Source: Parahaliea maris (GTDB taxonomy: Bacteria; Pseudomonadota; Gammaproteobacteria; Pseudomonadales; Halieaceae). Taken from it: 64,000 nt of DNA. Made by a program: the position numbers and the translations under genes. Below the pieces are notes generated by a model. It made no database searches, was not told the DNA's origin, and was given only the letters and a program-made list of their open reading frames with translations. The stretch is taken from positions 124,001-188,000 of the forward strand of contig NZ_VRZA01000006.1 in assembly GCF_008064665.1 (NCBI RefSeq), given 5' to 3'. Below, piece after piece: positions 18,336-26,706 of this stretch; the first letter of the stretch is position 1, and each line of letters opens with the position of its first letter.

Positions 18336-19919
18336 ATGCCAAGCCAGAGTTACCGCCAGAGAACGGTCCCCCAGGTCGTCGCCGAAGCCGCTGCCGAGCA
18401 CGGCGATCGCGTCGCGATCCAGGATGGTGACACCCGGCTCTCCTTCAGGGATCTGGACGCGGCGCGCCTGCAGGCAGCGGCGGCCCTGGCGGCCCTCGGC
18501 CTCAGGCAGGGTGAGCGCATTGCCATCTGGGCACCAAACATGGTCCAGTGGATTGTCGCCGCACTGGGGGCCCAGAGCCTGGGGGGTGTCCTGGTGCCAC
18601 TCAATACCCGGCTCAAGGGGAGTGAGGCGGGTTATATTCTGCGCGCCAGTGGCACTCGCTGGCTGTTTACGGTGCCTGAATTCCTCGGTGTCAGTTATCC
18701 CGCGCTGATCAAGAATGAGACGTTGCCAGACCTGCAGGGCACGATTCTGCTGGAAGGGGTCGCCGATGGATGTACCGGGTGGGACACGTTCCTGGCCGGG
18801 GGCGCGGTGATTGATCCTGCGACAGTGGCGGCGCGGGCCGATGCCGTAACCCCGGACGACACCCTGGATATCCTGTTCACCTCCGGTACCACCGGCAAGC
18901 CCAAGGGGGTGGTGACCAGCCATGGCCAGAATATTCGCGCCTTCGAGACCTGGAGCCAGACCGTAGGCCTGCGCTCCGATGATAACTACCTGATTATCAA
19001 TCCGTTTTTCCACTCGTTTGGTTACAAGGCCGGCTGGCTGGCGGCCATTATCCGCGGTGCGAAGATACTCCCTGTCCGCAGTTTCGACCTGGACGCCGTG
19101 CTGGAGCAGATTCCTCGCGACCGGGTGTCGATGATCCCTGGTCCGCCGACCATCTACCAGTCCCTGCTGGCGCATCCACAGCGCGACAAGTACGACCTGT
19201 CCAGCCTGCGGCTGGCGGTAACGGGCGCCGCGCCGGTTCCCGTGAGGCTGGTGGAGCAGATGCGCGACGTGCTCGGATTCGAGGTGGTGGTCACCGCCTA
19301 TGGCCTGACCGAGTCCTGTGGTGTGGTCTCCATTTGCCGCGCGGACGACAGCGCCGAGCGCATTTCCCATACCTCCGGGTGCGCGATGGAGGGAGTGGAA
19401 ATGAAGTGCGTGGACAGCGAGGGCAATACCGTTCCGACCGGTTCCGAGGGCGAGATCTGGTTCCGCGGATTCAACGTCATGCAGGGCTATCTCGATAACC
19501 CTGAAGAAACGGCGAAGACCATCACCGCCGATGGCTGGCTGAAAACCGGTGACGTGGGAGTAATGGATGCCGATGGTTATGTGCGTATTACTGACCGCAT
19601 CAAGGACATGTTCATTGTCGGTGGGTTCAACTGCTATCCGGCCGAAATTGAAAATGCCCTGTGCAGTATGCCGGGCGTCGCGCGAGCGGCGGTGATCGGC
19701 GTGCCCGATGAGCGCATGGGCGAAGTGGCCCGGGCCTACCTCGTGCCGGAGGCCGGCGCTGATCTGGATGAAGCCACGGTGATTGCCTGGGCCCGCGACA
19801 ACATGGCCAATTACAAGGTGCCGCGCTCGGTTCGCTTCCTCGATGCTCTGCCGATGAATGCGGGCGGTAAAGTGCTCAAGAACGAACTGCGGGACCTGTC
19901 CGCGCGGGAAAGCGCGTGA
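18336..19919 (+). CDS. fadD3: FadD3-like HIP-CoA ligase
   Basis: A 527-residue acyl-CoA ligase with TSGTTGKPKG (about 182-191), AYGLTES (about 320), WLKTGD (about 400) and the C-terminal Lys in AGGKVLKNEL (about 511). FadD3 in actinobacteria activates HIP, the bicyclic propanoate left after removal of steroid rings A and B, to HIP-CoA. The call rests on family resemblance plus strong context: ipdA, ipdB, ipdC, echA20, fadA6, fadE30 and ipdF homologues follow within 15 kb. GGGAGG lies nine bases before the ATG. The stop overlaps the first AsnC regulator by four bases. A generic medium-chain ligase role cannot be excluded from sequence alone. Confidence 0.85.
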   Translation: MPSQSYRQRTVPQVVAEAAAEHGDRVAIQDGDTRLSFRDLDAARLQAAAALAALGLRQGERIAIWAPNMVQWIVAALGAQSLGGVLVPLNTRLKGSEAGYILRASGTRWLFTVPEFLGVSYPALIKNETLPDLQGTILLEGVADGCTGWDTFLAGGAVIDPATVAARADAVTPDDTLDILFTSGTTGKPKGVVTSHGQNIRAFETWSQTVGLRSDDNYLIINPFFHSFGYKAGWLAAIIRGAKILPVRSFDLDAVLEQIPRDRVSMIPGPPTIYQSLLAHPQRDKYDLSSLRLAVTGAAPVPVRLVEQMRDVLGFEVVVTAYGLTESCGVVSICRADDSAERISHTSGCAMEGVEMKCVDSEGNTVPTGSEGEIWFRGFNVMQGYLDNPEETAKTITADGWLKTGDVGVMDADGYVRITDRIKDMFIVGGFNCYPAEIENALCSMPGVARAAVIGVPDERMGEVARAYLVPEAGADLDEATVIAWARDNMANYKVPRSVRFLDALPMNAGGKVLKNELRDLSARESA

Positions 19920-20392
19920 ACACCGCTGCCCCGGACATCTACCCACCGCTGGACGATGTCGATCAGCGCATCATCTCCCTGTTGCGCGAGGACGGCCGTA
20001 TGCCATTTCGCGCGCTGGCCAAAGAACTGGGCCTGACAGAGAGCACCATCCGGGCCCGGGTACGTCGGCTGGAAGAGTCCAACACCATGCGTGTGGTGGC
20101 CGTCACCGATATTGAAGCCGCGGGCTATAACCTGCTACTTGCCGTAGGCGTCCAGGTCGAGAACCGTACTCCCGAAAGTGTGGCGCGGGAACTGGCGGCG
20201 ATACCGGAGGTGTTTTCCGTCAATGTGGTGGTGGGCACCCACGATATCGAAGCCCTGGTCGTCGCGCCGGACCAGGCCGGGCTCCACGCGTTATTGAATG
20301 AGCGGCTGGCGACACTGCCCGGTGTGCGTCGCCTGACCCCGGCACTGGCGGTGAACGTGTTGAAGAACCAGCCCGACTGGGTGCCCCTGTGA
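19916..20392 (+). CDS. AsnC/Lrp-family transcriptional regulator 1
   Basis: A 158-residue Lrp/AsnC protein. An N-terminal winged helix-turn-helix (about residues 12-55; DQRIISLLREDGRMPF, LGLTESTIRARV) is followed by an RAM/AsnC ligand-binding domain (about 65-150). It starts at GTG overlapping the fadD3 stop, and its own stop overlaps the next regulator in the same way, so translation of ligase and both regulators is coupled. Family members bind DNA as dimers to octamers and sense amino acids or other small molecules. Being embedded in the operon suggests control of steroid-ring catabolism, perhaps by a CoA thioester or pathway acid; this is inference. Confidence 0.88.
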   Translation: MNTAAPDIYPPLDDVDQRIISLLREDGRMPFRALAKELGLTESTIRARVRRLEESNTMRVVAVTDIEAAGYNLLLAVGVQVENRTPESVARELAAIPEVFSVNVVVGTHDIEALVVAPDQAGLHALLNERLATLPGVRRLTPALAVNVLKNQPDWVPL

Positions 20393-20856
20393 CGCGCCGC
20401 AAGCTGGACGACGTGGATCGCGCCATCGTCAACCTGCTGTCGCAGGATGCGCGGGTGAGCAACCGGCAGATTGCCGCTGAGCTCGGAGTCACCGAAGGCA
20501 CCGTGCGCACCCGGGTCAGGCGGATGGAAGAAGAAAAACAGATTCGCATTACTGCGGTCACCAACATCGACCGTTTTCGCGACGCCAGCCTGGCTTATAT
20601 CTGGATAGAGGTGGAGCGCAGCCACCAGGTGGGTGAGATAGCGAGCCGGCTGGCAGAAATACCGGAGCTGGGCTTTGTCGGGGAGATGCTCGGGCGCTCA
20701 GACCTGCTGGCCATCACCATGGTACGCAACAATGAACATCTCGCCGAGTTTGTGCACGGGCATATCAGCTCTATCCCCGGGGTACGGCGGACCGAAAGCA
20801 CGCTGGGCGTCAATTTTGTAAAACACGATTACCGCATGGCGCGGATCGTCGACTAG
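20389..20856 (+). CDS. AsnC/Lrp-family transcriptional regulator 2
   Basis: A 155-residue paralogue of the preceding regulator, with the same layout: winged HTH at about residues 5-50 (DDVDRAIVNLLSQDARVS, LGVTEGTVRTRVRRME) and an AsnC/RAM domain to the end. The two DNA-reading helices are similar but not identical (STIRARV versus GTVRTRV). GTG start, 4-bp overlap with regulator 1. The adjacency and coupled translation suggest the two may act together, possibly as mixed oligomers. It is followed by ipdA after 32 bases. The classical actinobacterial regulator of this pathway, the TetR protein KstR2, is not seen in the window. Confidence 0.88.
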   Translation: MTRRKLDDVDRAIVNLLSQDARVSNRQIAAELGVTEGTVRTRVRRMEEEKQIRITAVTNIDRFRDASLAYIWIEVERSHQVGEIASRLAEIPELGFVGEMLGRSDLLAITMVRNNEHLAEFVHGHISSIPGVRRTESTLGVNFVKHDYRMARIVD

Positions 20857-20888
20857 ACACGGCAACACAAGACTGGACAGGACCTGTT

Positions 20889-21761
20889 ATGGACAAACGC
20901 ATTTCAGCCGCTGAGGCGGTGGCGCAAATTTCTGACGGCATGACCGTGGGCATCGGTGGCTGGGGCCCCCGGCGCAAGCCCATGGCCCTGGTGCGGGAGA
21001 TTCTCCGCTCCGACCTGAAGGACCTCACCATCGTCGCCTACGGCGGCGCCGACGTGGGCATGCTGTGCGCTTCGGGCAAGGTGAAGAAGGTCATCTTCGC
21101 TTTTGTGTCACTGGATTTCATTCCGCTGGAGCCCTACTTCCGCCAGGCACGCCAGAGTGGTGCCATTGAAGTGATGGAAGTGGACGAGGGCATGATGCTG
21201 CTGGGCCTGCGCGCTGCTGCCTGGGGTGTGCCCTTCATCCCCACCCAGGTGGGCCTGGGCACCGATATCCTCACCCACAACCCCGACCTCAAGGTGATCG
21301 ACAGCCCCTACGACGACAAGGAGTGGGTGGCGATGCCGGCGCTGAAGCTGGACGTGGCATTGATCCACGCCGACCGCGCCGACGCGCGCGGCGTGTGCCA
21401 GATCGAGGGACCGGATCACTACCTGGACGACTGGATTGCCCGCGCTGCCGACAAGACCATCGTGTCTTGCGAGGAGTTGGTGGAGTCCAGCTATTTCCAG
21501 GATCCGGCCCGGGCGCGGCAGGTGTTCTGGGAGCGCAGTATCACCGACGCCGTGGTCGAGATTCCCGGCGGTGCTCACCCCACCTCCTGTAACCCGCAGT
21601 ACGGTTTCGACGTGCCGCACTTCAAGGCCTACAACGCCAGCGCCAAGGAGGGGGGCTTTGCCGCTTACAGCGAGCAATTCCTGGGAGCGAACGAGGCGGA
21701 GTACCAGGAGCGCGTGGGCGGCCTGGATGCCATTCGCGCCATTCCCCTGCCCGTTTACTGA
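20889..21761 (+). CDS. ipdA: IpdA, alpha subunit of the COCHEA-CoA ring C hydrolase
   Basis: A 290-residue class I CoA-transferase-fold alpha subunit, close in length to mycobacterial IpdA. Text such as GMTVGIGGWGPRRKPMAL and MEVDEGMMLLGLRAAAWG fits the family. IpdAB has the transferase fold but is known in actinobacteria as a hydrolase that opens the last steroid ring of COCHEA-CoA. ipdB follows 21 bases downstream, and ipdC and echA20 come next, the same functional grouping as in Mycobacterium and Rhodococcus. ATG with an upstream ACAGGA. A generic 3-oxoacid CoA-transferase is the alternative, made unlikely by the neighbours. Confidence 0.88.
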   Translation: MDKRISAAEAVAQISDGMTVGIGGWGPRRKPMALVREILRSDLKDLTIVAYGGADVGMLCASGKVKKVIFAFVSLDFIPLEPYFRQARQSGAIEVMEVDEGMMLLGLRAAAWGVPFIPTQVGLGTDILTHNPDLKVIDSPYDDKEWVAMPALKLDVALIHADRADARGVCQIEGPDHYLDDWIARAADKTIVSCEELVESSYFQDPARARQVFWERSITDAVVEIPGGAHPTSCNPQYGFDVPHFKAYNASAKEGGFAAYSEQFLGANEAEYQERVGGLDAIRAIPLPVY

Positions 21762-21782
21762 TCAGCCAAGGAGACTTGTTCA

Positions 21783-22583
21783 ATGACTGCAGCTACCGAA
21801 TACACCCTGGCTGAACTGTGCATCGTGGCCGCCGCGGAGGCCTTCCGCGACGACGGAGAAAAGCTCGCCACCGGAATCGGCGTGATTCCCCGCCTGGGTG
21901 CCAGCCTGGCCATGAAGACCTTCAATCCGGATCTCATGATGACGGACTCCGAGGCCTTCATGCTGTCCGAGCCCAATCCGCTGGGTAATCGTGGGGACGA
22001 CTTCGTCCAGGCCAACGAAACCTGGATGGGTTTTTCCCGCATCTTCGACAATGTGTGGAGCGGCAAGCGTCACGCCATGCTGGGCCCGACCCAGATCGAT
22101 CGCTTCGGCCAGACCAATACCTCTGCCCTTGGCGGTACCTACCAGCAGCCGAAGGTAATGATGCTGGGCGCTCGTGGTTTTCCGGGGAATTCCATCTGTC
22201 ACCGCAATAGCTTCTTTGTGCCCTCGCACAATGACCGGGTGTTCGTCGATGGCGAGTGCGATTTCGTCTCCTCCATCGGCTACAACCCGGCGCGCCTGCC
22301 CAAGGGGCACAGCCTGGACGATGTATCGATTCACCGGGTGATTACCAACCTCTGCGTGATGGATTTCGGTGGCCCCGATCACCAGCTCCGCCTGTTGTCC
22401 CTGCACCCGGGAGTACAGGTCGAGGAAGTGCTGGATAACACCGGTTTCGCGGTGCATGTTCCTGAGGACGTGCCGGTAACGGCTGCGCCGACCGGGGAGC
22501 AGCTGGCCATCATTGCTGCCCTGGACCCTCACAACCAGCGGGCCTACCAGATCAAGGATAACCCCCCCGGTATGCGCGGTTAG
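21783..22583 (+). CDS. ipdB: IpdB, beta subunit of the COCHEA-CoA ring C hydrolase
   Basis: A 266-residue beta-subunit partner of IpdA. The N-terminal TEYTLAELCIVAAAEAFRDDG and the AFMLSEPNPLGNRGDDF segment are of the IpdB type rather than ordinary CoA-transferase beta subunits. AAGGAG lies just before the ATG. It forms the heteromeric hydrolase with IpdA in the cytoplasm, acting after EchA20 has opened ring D. The stop is 13 bases before ipdC. Confidence 0.88.
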   Translation: MTAATEYTLAELCIVAAAEAFRDDGEKLATGIGVIPRLGASLAMKTFNPDLMMTDSEAFMLSEPNPLGNRGDDFVQANETWMGFSRIFDNVWSGKRHAMLGPTQIDRFGQTNTSALGGTYQQPKVMMLGARGFPGNSICHRNSFFVPSHNDRVFVDGECDFVSSIGYNPARLPKGHSLDDVSIHRVITNLCVMDFGGPDHQLRLLSLHPGVQVEEVLDNTGFAVHVPEDVPVTAAPTGEQLAIIAALDPHNQRAYQIKDNPPGMRG

Positions 22584-22596
22584 GGGTGGCGCGCGC

Positions 22597-23667
22597 ATGA
22601 ATCTCGAGACACGCCTCACCGAACTCCTCGGTTGCCGCTATCCCGTCGTGCAGACGGCGATGGGGTGGGTCGCCGACCCGCGTCTGGTGGCCGCCAGTTG
22701 CAATGCGGGCGGTTTCGGCTTCCTGGCGGGGGCTACCATTCCGCCGGCGGAGATGGAGCGGGACATCCTGCGGGTAAAGGAACTCACCGATCAACCCTTT
22801 GGTGTGAACTTCCATATGTACCAGCCCAATGCGGCAGATATCGTCGACATGGTGGTTCGGCACGGCGTTCGGGCGGTGAGTTACTCCCGCTCCCCGGGCC
22901 CCGAATTCATCCGCAAGTTGAAAGACGCCGGGGTGATCTGCATGCCCACGGTTGGCCTGCCCAAGCACGCCACCAAGGCCGTGGAGCTGGGTGCCGACGT
23001 GGTGACGGTGCAGGGCGGTGAGGGTGGAGGTCATACCGGTGCTGTACCCACGACGCTGCTGATTCCCCAGGTAATCGACGCTGTCGGCGACAAGGTGCCC
23101 GTGGTGGCGGCCGGCGGTTTCAAGGACGGCCGGGGCCTGGTGGCGGCTCTGGCCTGGGGCGCTGACGGCATCGCCATGGGGACCCGCTTCCTGTTGACCC
23201 GCGATAGCCCGGTGCCCAATGCGACCCTGGAGCGCTACCTGGCCTGTAAGGACCCGGCCCAGATCATTCGCTCCACCGCGATGGATGGCCTGCCCCAGCG
23301 CATGATCATGAACGAACTGCTGGCCGAGCTGGAAAAAGCCGGCGGCCTGAAAAAGCTGCTGATTGCCATCCGCAATGGTCTCGCCTTTCGCAAGCACACC
23401 GGCGCCAGCCTGACGAGCCTGTTGAAGTCCGCCGTGGCCATGCGTGGCGCCGGCGACCTCACCGCGGCCCAGGCGATCATGTCCGCCAATGCCCCGATGA
23501 TTATCCAGAAAGCAATGGTGGATGGCCGCCCCGAGGAAGGCGTGCTGCCCAGCGGCCAGGTGGCGGGCGTCATTGACCAACTCCTCAGCTGCGAAGAACT
23601 CATCAGTGGTATCGCCAGCGAGGCAGAACAACGACTGGCGGTGCTGGCACAGCGCGCAGCCGGGTAA
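22597..23667 (+). CDS. ipdC: IpdC-like flavin-dependent dehydrogenase (nitronate monooxygenase fold)
   Basis: A 356-residue TIM-barrel flavoprotein of the 2-nitropropane dioxygenase/nitronate monooxygenase superfamily. The N-terminal RYPVVQTAMGWVADPRLVA, the GGEGGGHTG loop (about 137-145) and the phosphate-binding AAGGFKDGRG and GADGIAMGTRF segments are present. In actinobacteria IpdC desaturates the hydroxylated ring C/D carboxyl-CoA intermediate before ring opening. ATG 22597 has AGGGGTGG upstream and follows the ipdB stop; longer starts would overlap ipdB. Position between ipdAB and echA20 supports the assignment over a true nitronate monooxygenase. Confidence 0.85.
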   Translation: MNLETRLTELLGCRYPVVQTAMGWVADPRLVAASCNAGGFGFLAGATIPPAEMERDILRVKELTDQPFGVNFHMYQPNAADIVDMVVRHGVRAVSYSRSPGPEFIRKLKDAGVICMPTVGLPKHATKAVELGADVVTVQGGEGGGHTGAVPTTLLIPQVIDAVGDKVPVVAAGGFKDGRGLVAALAWGADGIAMGTRFLLTRDSPVPNATLERYLACKDPAQIIRSTAMDGLPQRMIMNELLAELEKAGGLKKLLIAIRNGLAFRKHTGASLTSLLKSAVAMRGAGDLTAAQAIMSANAPMIIQKAMVDGRPEEGVLPSGQVAGVIDQLLSCEELISGIASEAEQRLAVLAQRAAG

Positions 23668-23708
23668 CTTTTGCAAAATGCTCACACAGCAGCATCAGGG
23701 AACAGACT

Positions 23709-24461
23709 ATGACAGCTGTATTCAAAACTACGATTAGCGACGGCATCGCCGAAATGATACTGGACCACCCGCCGGTCAATGCCTTCGACAGTGCTGGCTG
23801 GATGTCCGTGGCCGCAGAGATCGACGCACTGGGAGACAACGAAGCCGTCCGTGTCATCGTGATCGCCGCAGAAGGCAAAGGGTTTTGTGCCGGTGTGGAT
23901 ATCAAGGAACTGGCTGCCCATCCCGAGCGCATTGTGGCGGTGAACAAGGGCAACTACGAAACGTTTCGCGCCATTCACCAGAATCCGAAGCCGGTAATCA
24001 TTGCCCTGCACGGCTTCGTGCTCGGCGGCGGGATCGGCATGGCCGGCGCGGCGGATATTCTGGTGGCCTCTGAGTGTGTACGGTTTGGGGTGCCGGAAAT
24101 TGACCGCGGCGCCATGGGTGGGGGCGCACACCTGCAGCGCATGTTCCCGGTGCAGAAGGTGCGCTACATGTACTTTACCGGCGAGTTTATCGACGCTGCC
24201 GAGGCCTACCGCCTGGGTGCTGTCGAGAAGGTGGTGCCGAAAGATGAGCTGCGCGAGACGGCCCGGGAAATCGCCGCGAAAATTGCCGCCAAGTCACCCG
24301 CCATGGTCAAGCTGGCCAAGGAGGCACTGACCGGCATTGAGGACGGCAATCTGGAAGACAAGTACCGCTGGGAGCAGGGGTTCACCCTGGAGGCGTATAC
24401 CGTGGGTGACTCGCAGGAATCACGGGATGCCTTCGTGGAAAAACGTGACGCAAAGTTTTAA
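23709..24461 (+). CDS. echA20: EchA20-like ring D hydrolase of the crotonase family
   Basis: A 250-residue crotonase-fold protein. The oxyanion-hole segments are GKGFCAGVDIKEL (about 56-68) and GFVLGGGIGMAG (about 101-112). EchA20 in mycobacteria hydrolyses ring D of the HIEC-CoA intermediate, giving COCHEA-CoA for IpdAB. A Glu/Asp pair is expected for hydratases; here the second catalytic region reads PEIDRGAMGGGAH, consistent with a non-hydratase role. The gene follows ipdC by 41 bases and precedes the first acyl-CoA dehydrogenase by nine. An ordinary enoyl-CoA hydratase is the alternative. Confidence 0.83.
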   Translation: MTAVFKTTISDGIAEMILDHPPVNAFDSAGWMSVAAEIDALGDNEAVRVIVIAAEGKGFCAGVDIKELAAHPERIVAVNKGNYETFRAIHQNPKPVIIALHGFVLGGGIGMAGAADILVASECVRFGVPEIDRGAMGGGAHLQRMFPVQKVRYMYFTGEFIDAAEAYRLGAVEKVVPKDELRETAREIAAKIAAKSPAMVKLAKEALTGIEDGNLEDKYRWEQGFTLEAYTVGDSQESRDAFVEKRDAKF

Positions 24462-24470
24462 GGCAGGATC

Positions 24471-25634
24471 ATGAACCTCAATTACACCGAGCAACAGAAT
24501 GCCTTCCGCCAGGAAGTGCGCCAGTGGCTGGCCGGGCATGTACCCGCCGAGCCGCTGAAAACCTTCGATACCGCGGAGGGCTTCCAGCAGCACCGCGAGT
24601 GGGAAGCCACATTGAACCAGGGGCGCTGGGGTATGGTCACCTGGCCCGAGGAGCTAGGCGGTCGCGGCTGCGACCTGATCGAATGGCTGATCTTCGAGGA
24701 AGAGTATTACCGCGCCCGCGCGCCCCTGCGGGTGAACCAGAACGGCATCTTCCTGCTCGGCCCGACCCTCATGGAGTACGGCACCGAGGAACAGAAGGCC
24801 CGTATCCTGCCGAAAATGGCGAACGGCGAGGAAGTCTGGGCCCAGGGCTGGTCTGAGCCCAACGCCGGCTCTGATATGGCAGCGATTCGGTCCACCGCCC
24901 GCAAACAAGGCGACAAGTACATTATCAATGGCCAGAAAACCTGGTCCACCCGTGCAGTATGGGCGGACTGGCTGTTCGGCATGTTTCGCACCGACCCGGA
25001 TTCCGAACGCCATCGCGGCCTGACCTTTATCCTGGTGCCGCTGGATACTCCCGGGATTACCGTGCGACCGATCCCCCAGTTGGACGGACTGCCGGGCTTT
25101 GCCGAAATCTTCTTCGACAACGTAGAAGTAGACGTCAGTAATCGCCTGGGCGACGAGGGCGCCGGCTGGAGTGTCGCCATGGCCACTGCCGGCTTCGAGC
25201 GCGGCCTGATGCTGCGCTCTCCGGCCCGCTTCCAGGAAACCGCCCGTCGCCTTGTGGAACTCTACAAGGCGAATCAGGACAAGGCGGACCGCGACCCCGC
25301 CGTGCGCGACGCGGTGATGCGCGCCTGGATGGACGCCGAAAGCTACTGCCTGACCACCTACGAAACGGCCTGCCGGCTCAGCCAGGGTGGAAAAATCGGT
25401 GCGGAGTCCTCCACCAACAAGATTTTCTGGTCCGAGCTCGACCAGAACATGCACGCCACGGCCATGAGCATTCTCGGCGCCCGTGCAGAGCTGCTGCCCC
25501 ACGCTCCCGACGCGGGCGAAGTCGGAACCTGGCTGGACGGTTGGCTGTTTTCCCAGTCGGGGCCGATCTACGCGGGCACTAACGAAATTCAACGCAACAT
25601 TATCGCCGAACGAATGCTCGGTATGCCGAGGTAG
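24471..25634 (+). CDS. Acyl-CoA dehydrogenase, FadE31-like subunit
   Basis: A 387-residue acyl-CoA dehydrogenase with the FAD/substrate segments WAQGWSEPNAGSDMA (about 124-138) and GQKTWSTRA, and the C-terminal GPIYAGTNEIQRNIIAERMLG. The N-terminal half (AEGFQQHREWE, FEEEYYRARAP) resembles mycobacterial FadE31 as I recall it. Steroid pathways use pairs of different dehydrogenase chains assembled as alpha2-beta2 enzymes with one FAD per pair, and the next gene is a divergent, shorter member lying 13 bases away. The likely role is dehydrogenation of an intermediate after ring opening. The exact substrate cannot be assigned. Confidence 0.82.
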   Translation: MNLNYTEQQNAFRQEVRQWLAGHVPAEPLKTFDTAEGFQQHREWEATLNQGRWGMVTWPEELGGRGCDLIEWLIFEEEYYRARAPLRVNQNGIFLLGPTLMEYGTEEQKARILPKMANGEEVWAQGWSEPNAGSDMAAIRSTARKQGDKYIINGQKTWSTRAVWADWLFGMFRTDPDSERHRGLTFILVPLDTPGITVRPIPQLDGLPGFAEIFFDNVEVDVSNRLGDEGAGWSVAMATAGFERGLMLRSPARFQETARRLVELYKANQDKADRDPAVRDAVMRAWMDAESYCLTTYETACRLSQGGKIGAESSTNKIFWSELDQNMHATAMSILGARAELLPHAPDAGEVGTWLDGWLFSQSGPIYAGTNEIQRNIIAERMLGMPR

Positions 25635-25647
25635 CAGGAGAGTTACG

Positions 25648-26691
25648 ATGAATTTTACGTTTAGCGAAGACCAGCTCCTGTTCCGCGACTCCGTGCGGGA
25701 TTTTCTGGTCAACGAAGTCACCCCGGAACGCGTTCGCGGGATCTGGGAAAGCGAGAATGGCCGCGACGACGGCCTGTGGCAGCAGTTGGCCGAGATGGGC
25801 CTCACCGGCATTACCGTTCCGGAAGAACACGGCGGCCTCGGTATGAACGAACTCGATTTCGTGCTGCTGGCGCAGGAGTGTGGTTATGTCGCCCTGCCGG
25901 AACCCCTGGTGAACACTGCCCTGGTGGCGGTGCCGGTTATCAGCCAACTGGGTGGGGAAGCCGCCGGAAAATGGCTACCGCAGATTGCCGCGGGGGAAAC
26001 CCGGGTAGCGGTGGGCTGTAGTGAGAATGGCCTCGCCGAGGACGCCGCCCAGGCGGGGTTGCTGTTGTGGGCTGAACCGGAGGCTGTGTACCTGCTGGAG
26101 CCGGATCAGTTCAGCGCGCGCTTCAATGAGTCGATCGATCCTTCAAGACGCCTCTACGCCATCGACATCAATGCCGGTGTCGCGCCGATGGCAACCGGAG
26201 AACAGGCCGCGGTGCTCTACCAGGCCGTGCTCGACCGTGGCGCGTTGGGTGCCGCTGCCCAGGCGCTGGGGCTGGCTCAGCGGATGATCGATATCTCCGT
26301 GCAATACACCAGCGAGCGCCAGCAGTTCGGCAAGGTCATCGGCAGCTTCCAGGCGGTGAAACACCACATGGCGAACGTCGCGGTGCGCCTGGAGTACGCC
26401 AAGGCGCCGGTGACCCGGGCCGCCTATGCGCTGGCGAATGCCGAGCCGGGCGCTGGCAAGGCGGTGTCTCACGCCAAGCTGGTCGCGTGCGAGGCAGCTA
26501 ACCTGGCGGCCAAAAACAGCATCCAGGTGCACGGTGCCATGGGCTACACCTGGGAAGTGGACCTGCACATCTTCATGAAAAAAGCCTGGGCCATGGCCGG
26601 GACCTTTGGCGACACCGGTTTTCACAAGCAGCGGGTGGCCGACCACATTTTCGCCGACGGTGTCGCCCTGGGCGCCGGCAGCACTTTTTGA
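25648..26691 (+). CDS. Acyl-CoA dehydrogenase, shorter partner subunit (FadE32/33-like)
   Basis: A 347-residue acyl-CoA dehydrogenase family protein, shorter and more divergent than the preceding gene. Typical text: FSEDQLLFRDSVRDFL at the N-terminus, YTSERQQFGKVIGSFQAVKH and IQVHGAMGYTWEVDLH near the C-terminus. The middle (about 130-175) lacks the usual FAD-binding W-S/T segment, as expected for one half of a heteromeric enzyme. GGAG lies before ATG 25648; an upstream in-frame start would run deep into the preceding gene. Pairing with 24471-25634 is inferred from adjacency and from known FadE31/32 and FadE31/33 complexes. Confidence 0.82.
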   Translation: MNFTFSEDQLLFRDSVRDFLVNEVTPERVRGIWESENGRDDGLWQQLAEMGLTGITVPEEHGGLGMNELDFVLLAQECGYVALPEPLVNTALVAVPVISQLGGEAAGKWLPQIAAGETRVAVGCSENGLAEDAAQAGLLLWAEPEAVYLLEPDQFSARFNESIDPSRRLYAIDINAGVAPMATGEQAAVLYQAVLDRGALGAAAQALGLAQRMIDISVQYTSERQQFGKVIGSFQAVKHHMANVAVRLEYAKAPVTRAAYALANAEPGAGKAVSHAKLVACEAANLAAKNSIQVHGAMGYTWEVDLHIFMKKAWAMAGTFGDTGFHKQRVADHIFADGVALGAGSTF

Positions 26692-26706
26692 AGAGAGGAA
26701 GAGATC

